A stretch of DNA of 64,000 nucleotides from Aeromonas rivipollensis (lineage in GTDB: Bacteria > Pseudomonadota > Gammaproteobacteria > Enterobacterales > Aeromonadaceae): positions 1 to 64,000 of the forward strand of contig NZ_JAAILA010000013.1 in the NCBI RefSeq assembly GCF_010974825.1, written 5' to 3'. This document shows, one piece after another, positions 26,460 through 35,744 of this stretch. The first letter of the stretch is position 1; each line of letters starts with the position of its first letter. The translations under genes and the position numbers were made by a program. The notes under the pieces were generated by a model. It saw only the letters and a list, made by a program, of their open reading frames with translations, was not told the origin of the DNA and ran no database searches.

Positions 26460-26619
26460 TTCCTTCCTCTTCCTTGTGCCAACACTGGTCATACCACAAC
26501 GTTACCAGAGTGGTATCGGCAGGTACAGGGAGGCCAGCCCGGCTCTGCGACTAAAGTCGGCTGGCCCCGCCCTGGCCCCTTTGCCAGACTGGCCCCATGC
26601 CCACAGGCCGAGAGTTTTC

Positions 26620-28407
26620 ATGTCACTTCTGTTCGATTTTGCCCGCCCGCCCTTTGACTGCCTGGACGAGGCGGCCCGTGAACGGCTCGGCCAGCGCCTC
26701 AGCATCTGCTACTTTCGCGCCGGCCAGACGGTGCAACAGCCCGGGGATGAGCCCGCCGGCCTCTACCTCGTCATCAAGGGCGCGGTGGAAGAGTCGGCAC
26801 CCCACCAGCCCTTCGGCGACTATGGCGTGGGGGACATGTTCGATGTGCGCGCCCAGTTCGACGGCCGCTGCCGCCATCGTTTCAGCGCCCTGGAGGACAC
26901 CCTCTGCCAGCTGATCCCCCGCGACACCTTCCAGGGGTTGTGCGACGCGCACCCCGCCTTTGCACACTATTTCACCGCCACCCTGGCCGAGCGTCAGCGA
27001 GAGCAGGAGCGCCGCGGCCAGCTCGGGCAACAGAACCTGGCGGAATTCATCCTGACCCGCATCGACCCCGGCCACCTGCAGCCGCCCCTGCAGCTGGACA
27101 GCCAGACCAGTCTGCTGGCCGCCAGCGAAGCCATGGCCAGCCGGGGCACAGATTGCCTGCTCTATCCCGCCGCTGACGGCAGCCTTAGCCTCGCCACCCG
27201 CAAGACCCTGCTCCATGCCCTGACCCTCAAGGGTCTGCCCCTGACGGCGCCGCTGGCGGTGCTGACCCCGGCGCCGCTGATCGGCCTGACACAAGGCAGC
27301 TATCTGTTCGACGCCCTGCTGCTGATGACCCGCCACCGCATCAAGCGGCTGGTCATCTGGCAGGGGCAGGAGGTGGCGGGGATACTGCACCTGACCCAGG
27401 TGCTGGGACTCTTCTCCGCCCACTCCCATGTGCTGACCCTGCGCATCGCCCGGGCAGACAGCCAGGCGGCCCTGGAGGCGGTAGCCAGGGAGCAGCAGCA
27501 ACTCATTCGCACCCTGTTTGCCCAGGGGATCCATACCCTGTTTCTGATGAAGCTCATCGCCACCATCAACGAGCAGTTGATCGCCAAGGCCTTCGCCCTG
27601 GTGATCCCCCCCGAGGTACAGGAGCAGGTGTGCCTGCTGATGCTGGGCTCGGAGGGGCGCGGCGAGCAGATCCAGAAAACCGATCAGGACAACGCCCTGA
27701 TCCTGCCGGATGGCCTGCATTGGCCAGACCGCCAGGCCGATCTGGCCGCCTTCAGCGCCCTGCTCGCGCGGCTCGGCTATCCCCCCTGCCAGGGGAAGGT
27801 GATGGTCAGCAATCCAGAGTGGGTCAAGGGTGCCCGGCAGTGGCGGGCTGAGATAGAGCAGGCATGCGTGCGCGCCAGCGAGGCCGATCTGCTGTGGCTC
27901 GCCACCCTGGCCGATGCCCAGGCCATCATGGGGGATCGCCCCCTGCTCGCCCCCCTCGCCCGCCACCTGAGAGAGCGCCTGGCCGACAGGCCGGATCTGC
28001 TGGCGGAGATGGCCCGGGCGGCGGTCGCCTTCCACACCCCCCTCACCCTCTTTGGCCGGCTGGAGCAGGCCCCCGAGGGGCTGGATCTCAAGCGTGGCGG
28101 CCTCTTCCCCCTGGTGCACGGCATGCGCGTGCTGGCCCTAGAGGCAGGAGTGCTGGAGACCTCGACCCTGGGGCGGATCGACGCCCTGGTGGCCGCGGGG
28201 CGCCTCAGCCCCGACTATGGCGCCAACCTGGCGGAAGCCTTCCGGCTCTTCATCCGCTTGCGACTGCGCAGCCAGCTCAAGGATGGCGACAGCCGGGTAC
28301 AGGTCGCCGAACTCGCCCACGGGGAGCGGGATCTGCTGCGCCATGCCCTGCATCAGGTGAAGAAGTTCCAGCAATGGCTCACCTTGCACTTTCGTCTTAG
28401 GCAATAG
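26620..28407 (+). CDS. cNMP-binding/CBS/DUF294 nucleotidyltransferase-like signalling protein
   Basis: A 595-residue cytosolic protein with three parts: an N-terminal cyclic-nucleotide-binding-like beta barrel (residues ~1-140), paired CBS domains (~165-290), and a DUF294 nucleotidyltransferase fold with GSEGRGEQ and TDQDNAL (about residues 342-360) plus its C-terminal helical domain. In many gammaproteobacteria this gene sits beside a DnaQ-like exonuclease and the DUF4212/ActP acetate transporter, as here, suggesting a role in acetate uptake control. The start at 26620 is preceded by only a weak GAGAG site. The next gene begins 2 bp after the stop. Confidence 0.86.
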   Translation: MSLLFDFARPPFDCLDEAARERLGQRLSICYFRAGQTVQQPGDEPAGLYLVIKGAVEESAPHQPFGDYGVGDMFDVRAQFDGRCRHRFSALEDTLCQLIPRDTFQGLCDAHPAFAHYFTATLAERQREQERRGQLGQQNLAEFILTRIDPGHLQPPLQLDSQTSLLAASEAMASRGTDCLLYPAADGSLSLATRKTLLHALTLKGLPLTAPLAVLTPAPLIGLTQGSYLFDALLLMTRHRIKRLVIWQGQEVAGILHLTQVLGLFSAHSHVLTLRIARADSQAALEAVAREQQQLIRTLFAQGIHTLFLMKLIATINEQLIAKAFALVIPPEVQEQVCLLMLGSEGRGEQIQKTDQDNALILPDGLHWPDRQADLAAFSALLARLGYPPCQGKVMVSNPEWVKGARQWRAEIEQACVRASEADLLWLATLADAQAIMGDRPLLAPLARHLRERLADRPDLLAEMARAAVAFHTPLTLFGRLEQAPEGLDLKRGGLFPLVHGMRVLALEAGVLETSTLGRIDALVAAGRLSPDYGANLAEAFRLFIRLRLRSQLKDGDSRVQVAELAHGERDLLRHALHQVKKFQQWLTLHFRLRQ

Positions 28408-28409
28408 GC

Positions 28410-29036
28410 ATGTGGCACCACTGGCGACGTCGTTGGCTGGGTCGGGGCTTTTGGGACGGGGAGTTTGCCCCGCTCTTTGCGACGCCCCCAAAGGAGGAGT
28501 GGGTGGCGCTCGATTTCGAGACCACCAGCCTGGATCCCGCCAAGGCGGACATTGTCTCCATCGGGGCTGTGCGCATCCAGGGCAACCGGGTGTTGACCGG
28601 CGAAGCCCTCACCATCAGGGTGCAGCCACCGGCCAGTCTGAGCGCGCAGTCCGTGGTGATCCACGGCCTGCGCCATCAGGATCTGCAACAGGGCATGACG
28701 CTGGAGGCCGCGCTGCGCCTGCTGCTGGCCTTCATCGGGCCCCGCGAACTGGTGGGCTACCACATCGCCTATGACCTGCGGATCCTCAATCTGGCCTGCC
28801 AGAAACTGTGGGGGCTGACCTTGCCACAGCGTGGCATAGAGGTGAGCCGGCGCTATCACGACCACCTCTATCGACGCTATCCCGACGCCGTCATCGACCT
28901 GCATCTGACCGCCATCTGCCAGCACCTGGGGTTGCCGCCCCTGCCCCTTCATGACGCTCTGAGTGACGCCACCGCCGCCGCCCTCATCTTTCTGCGCCTG
29001 CATCAGGGCGGCCCCCTGGCTTATCCCAAAGTCTAA
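28410..29036 (+). CDS. DnaQ-like 3'-5' exonuclease
   Basis: A 208-residue DEDD-family exonuclease. Exo I is ALDFETTSLD (D35, E37), Exo II lies around YHIAYDLRIL and Exo III in LHDALSDATA, so the four acidic residues and the DEDDh histidine appear intact. It resembles the polymerase III epsilon chain but is linked to the DUF294 gene (2-bp gap), as in other acetate transporter loci. Its substrate is unknown; a link to nucleotide signalling is inference. Confidence 0.88.
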   Translation: MWHHWRRRWLGRGFWDGEFAPLFATPPKEEWVALDFETTSLDPAKADIVSIGAVRIQGNRVLTGEALTIRVQPPASLSAQSVVIHGLRHQDLQQGMTLEAALRLLLAFIGPRELVGYHIAYDLRILNLACQKLWGLTLPQRGIEVSRRYHDHLYRRYPDAVIDLHLTAICQHLGLPPLPLHDALSDATAAALIFLRLHQGGPLAYPKV

Positions 29037-29142
29037 TTGTTCGAAAATAACATTTTCTTCACATTTTGATTACATGAGCAGCCCCCTGCTCGGTAGGGAC
29101 ACCCTTCAATCACAGCTGACACAACCGTCACGGAGAACTGCA

Positions 29143-29454
29143 ATGGAACAGCAACGTTATCTGAGGATCCAGCAAGATCCCAACTTCAAGGAGCTGGTCA
29201 GCAAACGCCAGCGTTTCGCCTGGACCCTCTCCATCCTGATGCTGGGGCTCTACCTGGCGTTTATCCTGCTCATCGCCTTCGCCCCGGGCTGGCTCGGCAC
29301 CCCGCTCAGCGAAGGCTCCAGCATCACCCGCGGCATCCCGGTTGGCGTGGGCCTCATCCTCTCCTCCTTCGTGCTGACCGGCATCTATGTGCTGCGGGCC
29401 AACGGCGAATTTGACGAGCTGAACCAGAAGATCCTCAAGGGAGTGCAATCATGA
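29143..29454 (+). CDS. DUF4212 (YjcH-like) small membrane partner of ActP
   Basis: A 103-residue protein with two membrane helices (about residues 27-47 and 65-86), the DUF4212 pattern. Such genes always precede an SSS-family acetate permease; here the stop overlaps the actP start (ATGA at 29451). Start at 29143 with CGGAG upstream; longer frames run into the exonuclease gene. Confidence 0.9.
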   Translation: MEQQRYLRIQQDPNFKELVSKRQRFAWTLSILMLGLYLAFILLIAFAPGWLGTPLSEGSSITRGIPVGVGLILSSFVLTGIYVLRANGEFDELNQKILKGVQS

Positions 29455-31106
29455 AAGGCAAGTCTCTGCTGCTGCTCACCGGCCTGGCCTCCACTCCCTT
29501 GCTGGCGGCCGATGCGCTGACCGGCGAGGTGCAACGCCAGCCCCTCAACATCTCGGCCATAGTGATGTTCGTGGCCTTCGTGGCCGCCACCCTCTTCATC
29601 ACCTACTGGGCCTCCAAGCGCAACCGCTCGGCCTCCGACTACTATGCGGCCGGTGGTCGCATCACCGGCTTCCAGAACGGTCTGGCCATCGCCGGTGACT
29701 ACATGTCCGCCGCCTCCTTCCTAGGCATCTCCGCCCTGGTCTACACCTCGGGCTATGACGGCCTCATCTACTCCATCGGCTTCCTGGTGGGCTGGCCCAT
29801 CATACTGTTTCTGATCGCAGAGCGGCTGCGCAACCTCGGCAAGTACACATTCGCCGACGTGGCCTCCTACCGCCTCAAACAGACCTCGGTACGCAGCCTC
29901 TCCGCCAGCGGCTCCCTGGTGGTAGTGGCCCTCTACCTCATCGCCCAGATGGTGGGTGCCGGCAAGCTCATCGAGCTGCTGTTCGGCCTGCAATACCATG
30001 TGGCCGTGGTGCTGGTCGGCATACTGATGGTGCTCTACGTGCTGTTCGGCGGTATGCTGGCCACCACCTGGGTCCAGATCATCAAGGCGGTCATGCTGCT
30101 CTCCGGCGCCTCCTTCATGGCCATCATGGTGATGAAGTCCGTCAACTTCGACATCGGCGCCCTGTTCAGTGAAGCGGTCAAGGTCCATGCCAATGGCGCC
30201 GCCATCATGAGCCCGGGTGGCCTGGTGGCCGACCCCATCTCCGCCATCTCCTTAGGGCTGGCCCTGATGTTCGGCACAGCAGGTCTGCCCCACATCCTGA
30301 TGCGTTTCTTCACCGTGAGCGACGCCAAGGAAGCCCGTAAATCGGTGTTCTATGCCACCGGCTTCATCGGCTACTTCTACATCCTGACCTTCATCATCGG
30401 CTTCGGTGCCATCCTGCTGGTCAGCACCAACCCGGACTTCAAGGACGCCACCGGCGCCCTGCTGGGAGGCACCAACATGGCCGCCGTCCATCTGGCCGAC
30501 GCCGTGGGTGGCAGCCTGTTCCTCGGCTTCATCTCCGCCGTGGCCTTCGCCACCATACTCGCCGTGGTCGCCGGGCTGACCCTGGCGGGTGCCTCTGCGG
30601 TCTCCCACGACCTCTATGCCTGCGTCATCAAGGAAGGCAAGGCCAACGAAGCCGACGAGCTGCGCGTCTCCAAGATGACCACACTAGTGCTGGGCGTGGT
30701 CGCCATCGGTCTGGGCATACTGTTCGAGAAGCAGAACATCGCCTTCATGGTGGGCCTGGCCTTCTCCATCGCGGCAAGCTGCAACTTCCCGGTGCTCTTC
30801 CTCTCCATGTTCTGGTCCCGCCTTACCACTCGCGGCGCCGTCTACGGTGGCTGGCTGGGCCTCATCAGCGCCGTGACCCTGATGATCCTGGGCCCGACCG
30901 TGTGGGTGAAGGTGCTGGGCCATGCCCAGGCTATCTTCCCCTACGAGTACCCGGCGCTCTTCTCCATGGGGTTGGCCTTCGTCGGGATCTGGTTCTTCTC
31001 GGTCACCGACAAGTCCCAGAACGCCAGCGAGGAACACCAGAAGTTCTTCCCGCAATTCGTCCGCTCCCAGACCGGGCTCGGTGCCTCCGGCGCCTCCGCC
31101 CACTAA
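29451..31106 (+). CDS. actP: Cation/acetate symporter (SSS family)
   Basis: A 551-residue sodium:solute symporter, like E. coli ActP (549). An N-terminal cleavable-looking segment ([15 protein letters not shown]) precedes about 13 membrane helices. [32 protein letters not shown] is the conserved SSS/ActP front region (quoted as family pattern, residues ~48-80). It imports acetate and short carboxylates. No acs gene is in the window, but the DUF294/exonuclease neighbours match acetate-regulated loci. Confidence 0.93.
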   Translation: MKGKSLLLLTGLASTPLLAADALTGEVQRQPLNISAIVMFVAFVAATLFITYWASKRNRSASDYYAAGGRITGFQNGLAIAGDYMSAASFLGISALVYTSGYDGLIYSIGFLVGWPIILFLIAERLRNLGKYTFADVASYRLKQTSVRSLSASGSLVVVALYLIAQMVGAGKLIELLFGLQYHVAVVLVGILMVLYVLFGGMLATTWVQIIKAVMLLSGASFMAIMVMKSVNFDIGALFSEAVKVHANGAAIMSPGGLVADPISAISLGLALMFGTAGLPHILMRFFTVSDAKEARKSVFYATGFIGYFYILTFIIGFGAILLVSTNPDFKDATGALLGGTNMAAVHLADAVGGSLFLGFISAVAFATILAVVAGLTLAGASAVSHDLYACVIKEGKANEADELRVSKMTTLVLGVVAIGLGILFEKQNIAFMVGLAFSIAASCNFPVLFLSMFWSRLTTRGAVYGGWLGLISAVTLMILGPTVWVKVLGHAQAIFPYEYPALFSMGLAFVGIWFFSVTDKSQNASEEHQKFFPQFVRSQTGLGASGASAH

Positions 31107-31123
31107 GGTTGTCTGACCGCCCC

Positions 31124-31150
31124 AAAGCCGGCCCTGTGCCGGCTTTTCTT
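31124..31150 (+). terminator. Terminator after actP
   Basis: AAAGCCGGC-CCTGT-GCCGGCTTT followed by TCTT, 17 bases past the actP stop. Confidence 0.9.
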
Positions 31151-31317
31151 ATTCTGGGCCTCACCTTCGCCTCCCCTTTCCCGTCCTCCCGGCAAGTGGC
31201 GGCTTTCTCGCCAGCCGGCCCCCGGTGCAATGGGCCCCGATCACAGTTCTTGCTAAAACTTTCGGGGGATCTGTGCCATAATGCGCGCCATTTGACAGAC
31301 AACCTGGGACATCTCCT

Positions 31318-32910
31318 TTGTTAAGCAGCAACAACATCACCATGCAGTTCGGCGCCAAGCCGCTGTTTGAGAACATCAGCGTCAAGTTTGGCGGCGGCAA
31401 CCGCTACGGCCTCATAGGCGCAAACGGCTGTGGCAAGTCCACCTTCATGAAGATCCTCGGCGGCGATCTGGAGCCCACTGGCGGTAATGTGAGCCTGGAC
31501 GTCAACGAGCGCATCGGTAAGTTGCGCCAGGATCAGTTCGCCTACGAAGAGATGCGCGTGCTGGACGTGGTCATGATGGGCCATAGCGAGCTGTGGGCCG
31601 CCATCGCCGAGCGCGATGCCATCTATGCCAACCTCGAAGCGACCGACGACGACTACATGAAGGCCGCCGAGCTGGAAGGCCTGGTCGCCGAGTATGACGG
31701 TTACACCGCCGAGGCCCGTGCCGGCGAGCTGCTGCTGGGTGCCGGCATCCCCATCGAGCTGCACAACGGCCCCATGAGCGAAGTGGCCCCGGGCTGGAAA
31801 CTGCGGGTGCTGCTGGCACAGGCGCTGTTCTCCAACCCCGACATCCTGCTGCTGGACGAGCCGACCAACAACCTGGACATCAACACCATTCGCTGGCTGG
31901 AGCAGGTGCTCAACGATCGTGAAAGCACCATGATCATCATCTCTCACGACCGTCACTTCCTGAACTCCGTCTGCACCCACATGGCGGATCTGGACTACGG
32001 CGAGCTGCGCGTCTACCCGGGCAACTACGACGAATACATGACGGCGGCCACCCAGGCCCGCGAGCGTCTGATCTCCGACAACGCCAAGAAGAAGGCCCAG
32101 ATTGCCGACCTGCAATCCTTCGTCTCCCGATTCAGTGCCAACGCCTCCAAGTCGAGCCAGGCTACCTCCCGCCTCAAGCAGATCGACAAGATCAAGATTG
32201 AGGAAGTGAAGGTCTCCAGCCGTCAGAACCCCTTCATCCGCTTCGAGCAGGACAAGAAGCTGTACCGCAACATCCTGGAAGTGGAAGGGGTGTCCAAGGG
32301 TTATGGTGAGGCACCGCTGTTCAAGGGCCTGAGCATGATGCTGGAAGTGGGCGAGAAGGTCGCCATCCTGGGTACCAACGGCATAGGTAAATCCACCCTG
32401 ATCAAGACCCTCATGGGCGAGCTGGCACCGGACAGCGGCACCATCAAGTGGTCCGAGAACGCCCAGATCGGCTACTACGCCCAGGATCACGCCGACGATT
32501 TCGACACCGATCTCAACGTGTTCGACTGGATGGCCCAGTGGAAACAGGCCAACGAAGACGAGCAGGCGGTACGCTCTGTGCTGGGTCGTCTGCTGTTCAC
32601 CCAGGACGACATCAAGAAGCCGGTCAAGGTACTCTCCGGTGGCGAACAGGGTCGCATGCTGTTCGGCAAGCTGATGATGCAGCGTCCCAACATCCTGATC
32701 ATGGATGAGCCGACCAACCACCTGGACATGGAATCCATCGAATCCTTGAACCTGGCGTTGGAGATGTACCAAGGGACCCTGATCTTCGTCTCTCACGACC
32801 GTGAGTTCGTGTCGTCCCTGGCGACCCGCATCATGGAACTGACCGAGAACGGTATCCGCGACTTCGGCGGTACCTACGAGGATTACCTGCGCAGTCAGGG
32901 CGTGGTGTAA
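31318..32910 (+). CDS. ybiT: ABC-F family ATPase YbiT
   Basis: A 530-residue soluble protein with two ABC ATPase domains and no membrane part, the same length as E. coli YbiT. Walker A motifs are GANGCGKST (about residue 36) and GTNGIGKST (about 354); Walker [12 protein letters not shown] and [11 protein letters not shown]; a charged linker lies between. ABC-F proteins act on the ribosome. The start is TTG at 31318; the resulting [12 protein letters not shown] matches the family N-terminus, and no ATG lies nearby in frame. The ribosome site is weak. Confidence 0.93.
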   Translation: MLSSNNITMQFGAKPLFENISVKFGGGNRYGLIGANGCGKSTFMKILGGDLEPTGGNVSLDVNERIGKLRQDQFAYEEMRVLDVVMMGHSELWAAIAERDAIYANLEATDDDYMKAAELEGLVAEYDGYTAEARAGELLLGAGIPIELHNGPMSEVAPGWKLRVLLAQALFSNPDILLLDEPTNNLDINTIRWLEQVLNDRESTMIIISHDRHFLNSVCTHMADLDYGELRVYPGNYDEYMTAATQARERLISDNAKKKAQIADLQSFVSRFSANASKSSQATSRLKQIDKIKIEEVKVSSRQNPFIRFEQDKKLYRNILEVEGVSKGYGEAPLFKGLSMMLEVGEKVAILGTNGIGKSTLIKTLMGELAPDSGTIKWSENAQIGYYAQDHADDFDTDLNVFDWMAQWKQANEDEQAVRSVLGRLLFTQDDIKKPVKVLSGGEQGRMLFGKLMMQRPNILIMDEPTNHLDMESIESLNLALEMYQGTLIFVSHDREFVSSLATRIMELTENGIRDFGGTYEDYLRSQGVV

Positions 32911-32931
32911 CCCCCCGGGTTTTCCATCATG

Positions 32932-32960
32932 AAACCGGCGCCAATGGCGCCGGTTTTTTT
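32932..32960 (+). terminator. Terminator after ybiT
   Basis: AAACCGGCGCC-AAT-GGCGCCGGTTT with a T7 tail. Confidence 0.95.
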
Positions 32961-33118
32961 ATGCCTCCTTGATCACGCCCCCACTGGGGATAGGGAGAAA
33001 GCGCGCTGTTATGCCCTATCCGGCTTATCCCCTGCCAGCATAGGCAGCACAAGCCCGTGCCAGTCTCCTTCCCTCTTCAGCCCGCCCGCGCTTGCCGAGC
33101 AGGCACGTGTGCGGGACA

Positions 33119-33149
33119 TAAAAAAACGGCTCCATCAAGGAGCCGTTTT
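33119..33149 (-). terminator. Terminator after ppiD
   Basis: Minus-strand AAAACGGCTCC / GGAGCCGTTTT hairpin with a T-rich tail, 20 bases past the ppiD stop. Confidence 0.92.
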
Positions 33150-33168
33150 CAATGAGGGCGAGGGTCGA

Positions 33169-35082
33169 TTACTCGACGGTCGCCTCCACGTCGGTGAAGT
33201 ACTCAATCTTGGCCGCTTTGCGCAGCTCGTCGATCAGCGACTTGTAGTCTGCCTGGGCCTTGCCCTGACCGAGCTGGCCTTGCAGCAGGCTAACCATCTG
33301 GGACGGCTCCTTGGTCACATTGACCTTGTCCAGCGCCACCACCACGCGATCGCCATTGGCTTCGGCCACCAGCTCGACGCTCGGCTTGCCATCCTTCGGA
33401 TGGGGCATGCGGAACGCCTGGGCCAGCAGGTTCTGATCCATCTCCTGGGCGAAGCGGGAGACACCCTTGTGGCTCTCAACCTTCAGCCCGAGGGCGGTCA
33501 GATCGGCCTGGATGTCCTCGCCGGCGTGCAGCTTGTCAAGCAGGCCCTGGGCCTTGCCACGGGCTACTTCGCTGGCCTTCTCATGCTTGATGGCCGCAAT
33601 CACCTGGTCTTTTACCTCCGCCAGCGGCTTGGCCGCCTTGGGCTGGTGACCCATGATGTGCAGCACCAGCGCCTTGCCATCGGCGAGCTCGATCACGTCG
33701 GAGTTGGTGTTCTCGTCGCGCAGTTGCTCGGAGAAGGCGGCAGCAAGCACCTTGGGATCATTGAGGGGCGCCTGGGCATCGGCCTGGCTGAAGTAATCAG
33801 ACGAGACCACCTTCAGACCCATGGCTTCGGCGGTCAAGTCCAGCGAATCCGGGTTCTCGAAGCTGCTGTCGGCCATCTTCTGCTGCTCGGCGAAGAACAG
33901 TTCCTTGGCCTTGTCCGCTTGCAGACGGGTGATGGTTTCGCTCATCACATCCACGAACGGCTTGGTCTTGGCAGGCTCGACGGCCAGCAGCTTGATGATG
34001 TGGAAACCGAACGGGCTCTTCACCACAGCGGAGAGATCCCCCGCCTTGGCCAGCGCAAAGGCAGCCTGCTCGAAGGCCGGATCCATCACCCCTTTCTCGA
34101 ACCAGTCCAGTTCGCCGCCCTTCTTGGCAGAGAAGGTATCGCTGGAGTTGGCTTTGGCCAGGGTAGCGAAGTCTTCACCGCCCTTGACCTTGGCCAGCAG
34201 CTCGTCGGCCTGCTTCTGGGCCGCCTTCTCATCCTTGCCAAAGGGGATCAGGATGTGTGCCACACGGCGACGCTCGGCACGCTGGAACAGGTCCTGGTGC
34301 TGATCGTAGTAATCCTGGGCATCCTGCTCGGTCACCTTGATGTTCTTGCCAAGGTTGGCGGCATCGAGCAGCAGGTAGTCGACCTTGACCTTCTCGTCGT
34401 TCATGAAGCGGCCACTATTGGCCTTGTAGAACTGATCCACCTCGGCGTCGCTCACCTCGACCTCACCCATGTAGGCGGAGGCAGCCAAGCGCACCAGGCG
34501 CAGGTCCCGGGTCTGGTTGTAGAGCTTGTCGAGCTGCTCGGCCTCGCCCTTGAGGGCGAACTCGGAGCCCAGCAGGGCGCCCATCAATTGCTGGCGCACC
34601 ATGTCCTGGCGCAGGGAGTCGCGGAACATCTCGGGGGTCATGCCGGCACGGCGGATCAGCTGCAGGTAACGATCGTTGTTGAACTTGCCGTCCTCGGCAA
34701 ACTCCGGCATCTCCACGATGGCCTGCTTGATCTGCTCGTCACTGACCCGCAGGCCGAGCTGACGGGCCTTGTCATCGATCAGCGCCTGATCGATCAGCCT
34801 GTCCAGCACGCCGCGGCGGAACTGTTTCATGTAGTCGGGGTTGGCGGCTAGCTGGTTGAAGGCCTCACCCATTTGGGATTCCATGCGGGCCCGCTCGTTG
34901 CGATAGGCATTCTCCAGTGCGGGGGCACTGATGTCATTGCCGTTGACGGTAGCGGGGGCGGTACGTGCCGGGCCATTGAGGTAGCTGCCTACACCGGCCA
35001 AGGCAAAGGAGAGGATGATCAGGCCCAAGATAACCTTGGCTACCTTGCCCTGCGCCCCTTCGCGTAGTTTATCCAACATCAT
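33169..35082 (-). CDS. ppiD: Periplasmic folding chaperone / peptidyl-prolyl isomerase PpiD
   Basis: A 637-residue inner-membrane-anchored chaperone: one membrane helix at residues ~16-36, a SurA-like N-domain, then one parvulin domain (RRVAHILIPFG...ELDWFEKGVMDPAFEQAAF...VKSPFGFHIIKL). It helps outer-membrane and secreted proteins leave the SecYEG channel. The start at 35082 (MMLDKLREG) matches E. coli PpiD; a longer frame upstream would add a non-conserved tail. It follows hupB, the order seen in enterics and vibrios, and is separated from it by a terminator. Confidence 0.95.
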   Translation of the reverse strand: MMLDKLREGAQGKVAKVILGLIILSFALAGVGSYLNGPARTAPATVNGNDISAPALENAYRNERARMESQMGEAFNQLAANPDYMKQFRRGVLDRLIDQALIDDKARQLGLRVSDEQIKQAIVEMPEFAEDGKFNNDRYLQLIRRAGMTPEMFRDSLRQDMVRQQLMGALLGSEFALKGEAEQLDKLYNQTRDLRLVRLAASAYMGEVEVSDAEVDQFYKANSGRFMNDEKVKVDYLLLDAANLGKNIKVTEQDAQDYYDQHQDLFQRAERRRVAHILIPFGKDEKAAQKQADELLAKVKGGEDFATLAKANSSDTFSAKKGGELDWFEKGVMDPAFEQAAFALAKAGDLSAVVKSPFGFHIIKLLAVEPAKTKPFVDVMSETITRLQADKAKELFFAEQQKMADSSFENPDSLDLTAEAMGLKVVSSDYFSQADAQAPLNDPKVLAAAFSEQLRDENTNSDVIELADGKALVLHIMGHQPKAAKPLAEVKDQVIAAIKHEKASEVARGKAQGLLDKLHAGEDIQADLTALGLKVESHKGVSRFAQEMDQNLLAQAFRMPHPKDGKPSVELVAEANGDRVVVALDKVNVTKEPSQMVSLLQGQLGQGKAQADYKSLIDELRKAAKIEYFTDVEATVE

Positions 35083-35123
35083 GTTTGTACTTATGCTCCC
35101 GAACTCGATGGGCATGAATAATG

Positions 35124-35151
35124 AAAAGGCGCACCGATTGCGATGCGCCTT
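35124..35151 (-). terminator. Terminator after hupB
   Basis: Minus-strand AAGGCGCA / TGCGCCTT hairpin followed by TTCATT. Confidence 0.8.
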
Positions 35152-35231
35152 GGTCAATCAGTATGAGGGAGAGCCCTCTCACTTGTCTGGTCAGCGACCA
35201 AGGTCGGAGCCGATGAGAATCAGCGCCCGGC

Positions 35232-35504
35232 TTAGTTGACCGCGTCTTTCAGGGCCTTGCCGGCTTTGAAGGCAGGAACTTTACCGGCAGCGATTTCGAT
35301 GGTCGCACCAGTTTGCGGGTTACGGCCAGAACGAGCGGCACGCTCGCGAACGGCGAAAGTACCGAAGCCAACCAGAGCAACCTGGTCACCCTCTTTCAGG
35401 GCTTCACCCACGGCGTCAATGAAAGCATCCAGCGCACGGCCAGCGGCAGCTTTGGAGATATCAGCACCGTCTGCAATCTTGTCAATCAGTTGAGATTTAT
35501 TCAC
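35232..35504 (-). CDS. hupB: DNA-binding protein HU-beta
   Basis: A 90-residue nucleoid protein. It starts [11 protein letters not shown], holds the DNA-binding arm with [20 protein letters not shown], and ends KALKDAVN. All positions of the HU family signature are intact. It bends DNA as a homo- or heterodimer with HU-alpha. Single gene between lon and ppiD with a strong sigma-70 promoter about 70 bp upstream. Confidence 0.98.
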   Translation of the reverse strand: MNKSQLIDKIADGADISKAAAGRALDAFIDAVGEALKEGDQVALVGFGTFAVRERAARSGRNPQTGATIEIAAGKVPAFKAGKALKDAVN

Positions 35505-35570
35505 TCTTATATTCCCCTTTTATCGAACATCGCTGCGGCACTGATTTCCCTGGCCACAACAAGTGGAGGT

Positions 35571-35599
35571 TTTATAACAAGCCTCCTGATCAGTTGCAA
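35571..35599 (-). promoter_or_regulatory. Predicted sigma-70 promoter of hupB
   Basis: Minus strand: TTGCAA (35594-35599), 17-bp spacer, TATAAA (35571-35576). Near-consensus and correctly placed. Confidence 0.75.
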
Positions 35600-35716
35600 G
35601 TGACAATCTGGCGCAAACCCGCGCCACATCACGCATTGCGACTCATCATGAGTACCCGATCGGTGGTCAAGGCTACTTCCGTTATCCGGCGCATGCAAGC
35701 CTTAACCACCCCCCGA

Positions 35717-35738
35717 ATGCGCCAAATTTGCGGCGCAT
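35717..35738 (-). terminator. Weak hairpin after lon
   Basis: ATGCGCC / GGCGCAT arms immediately after the lon stop, without a U-run. Confidence 0.4.
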
Positions 35739-35744
35739 CAACAT

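Noticed and set aside
32929-34851. A 640-codon plus-strand open frame opposite ppiD
   Set aside because: It is antisense to a complete ppiD gene; leucine/glycine-rich translation without motifs.
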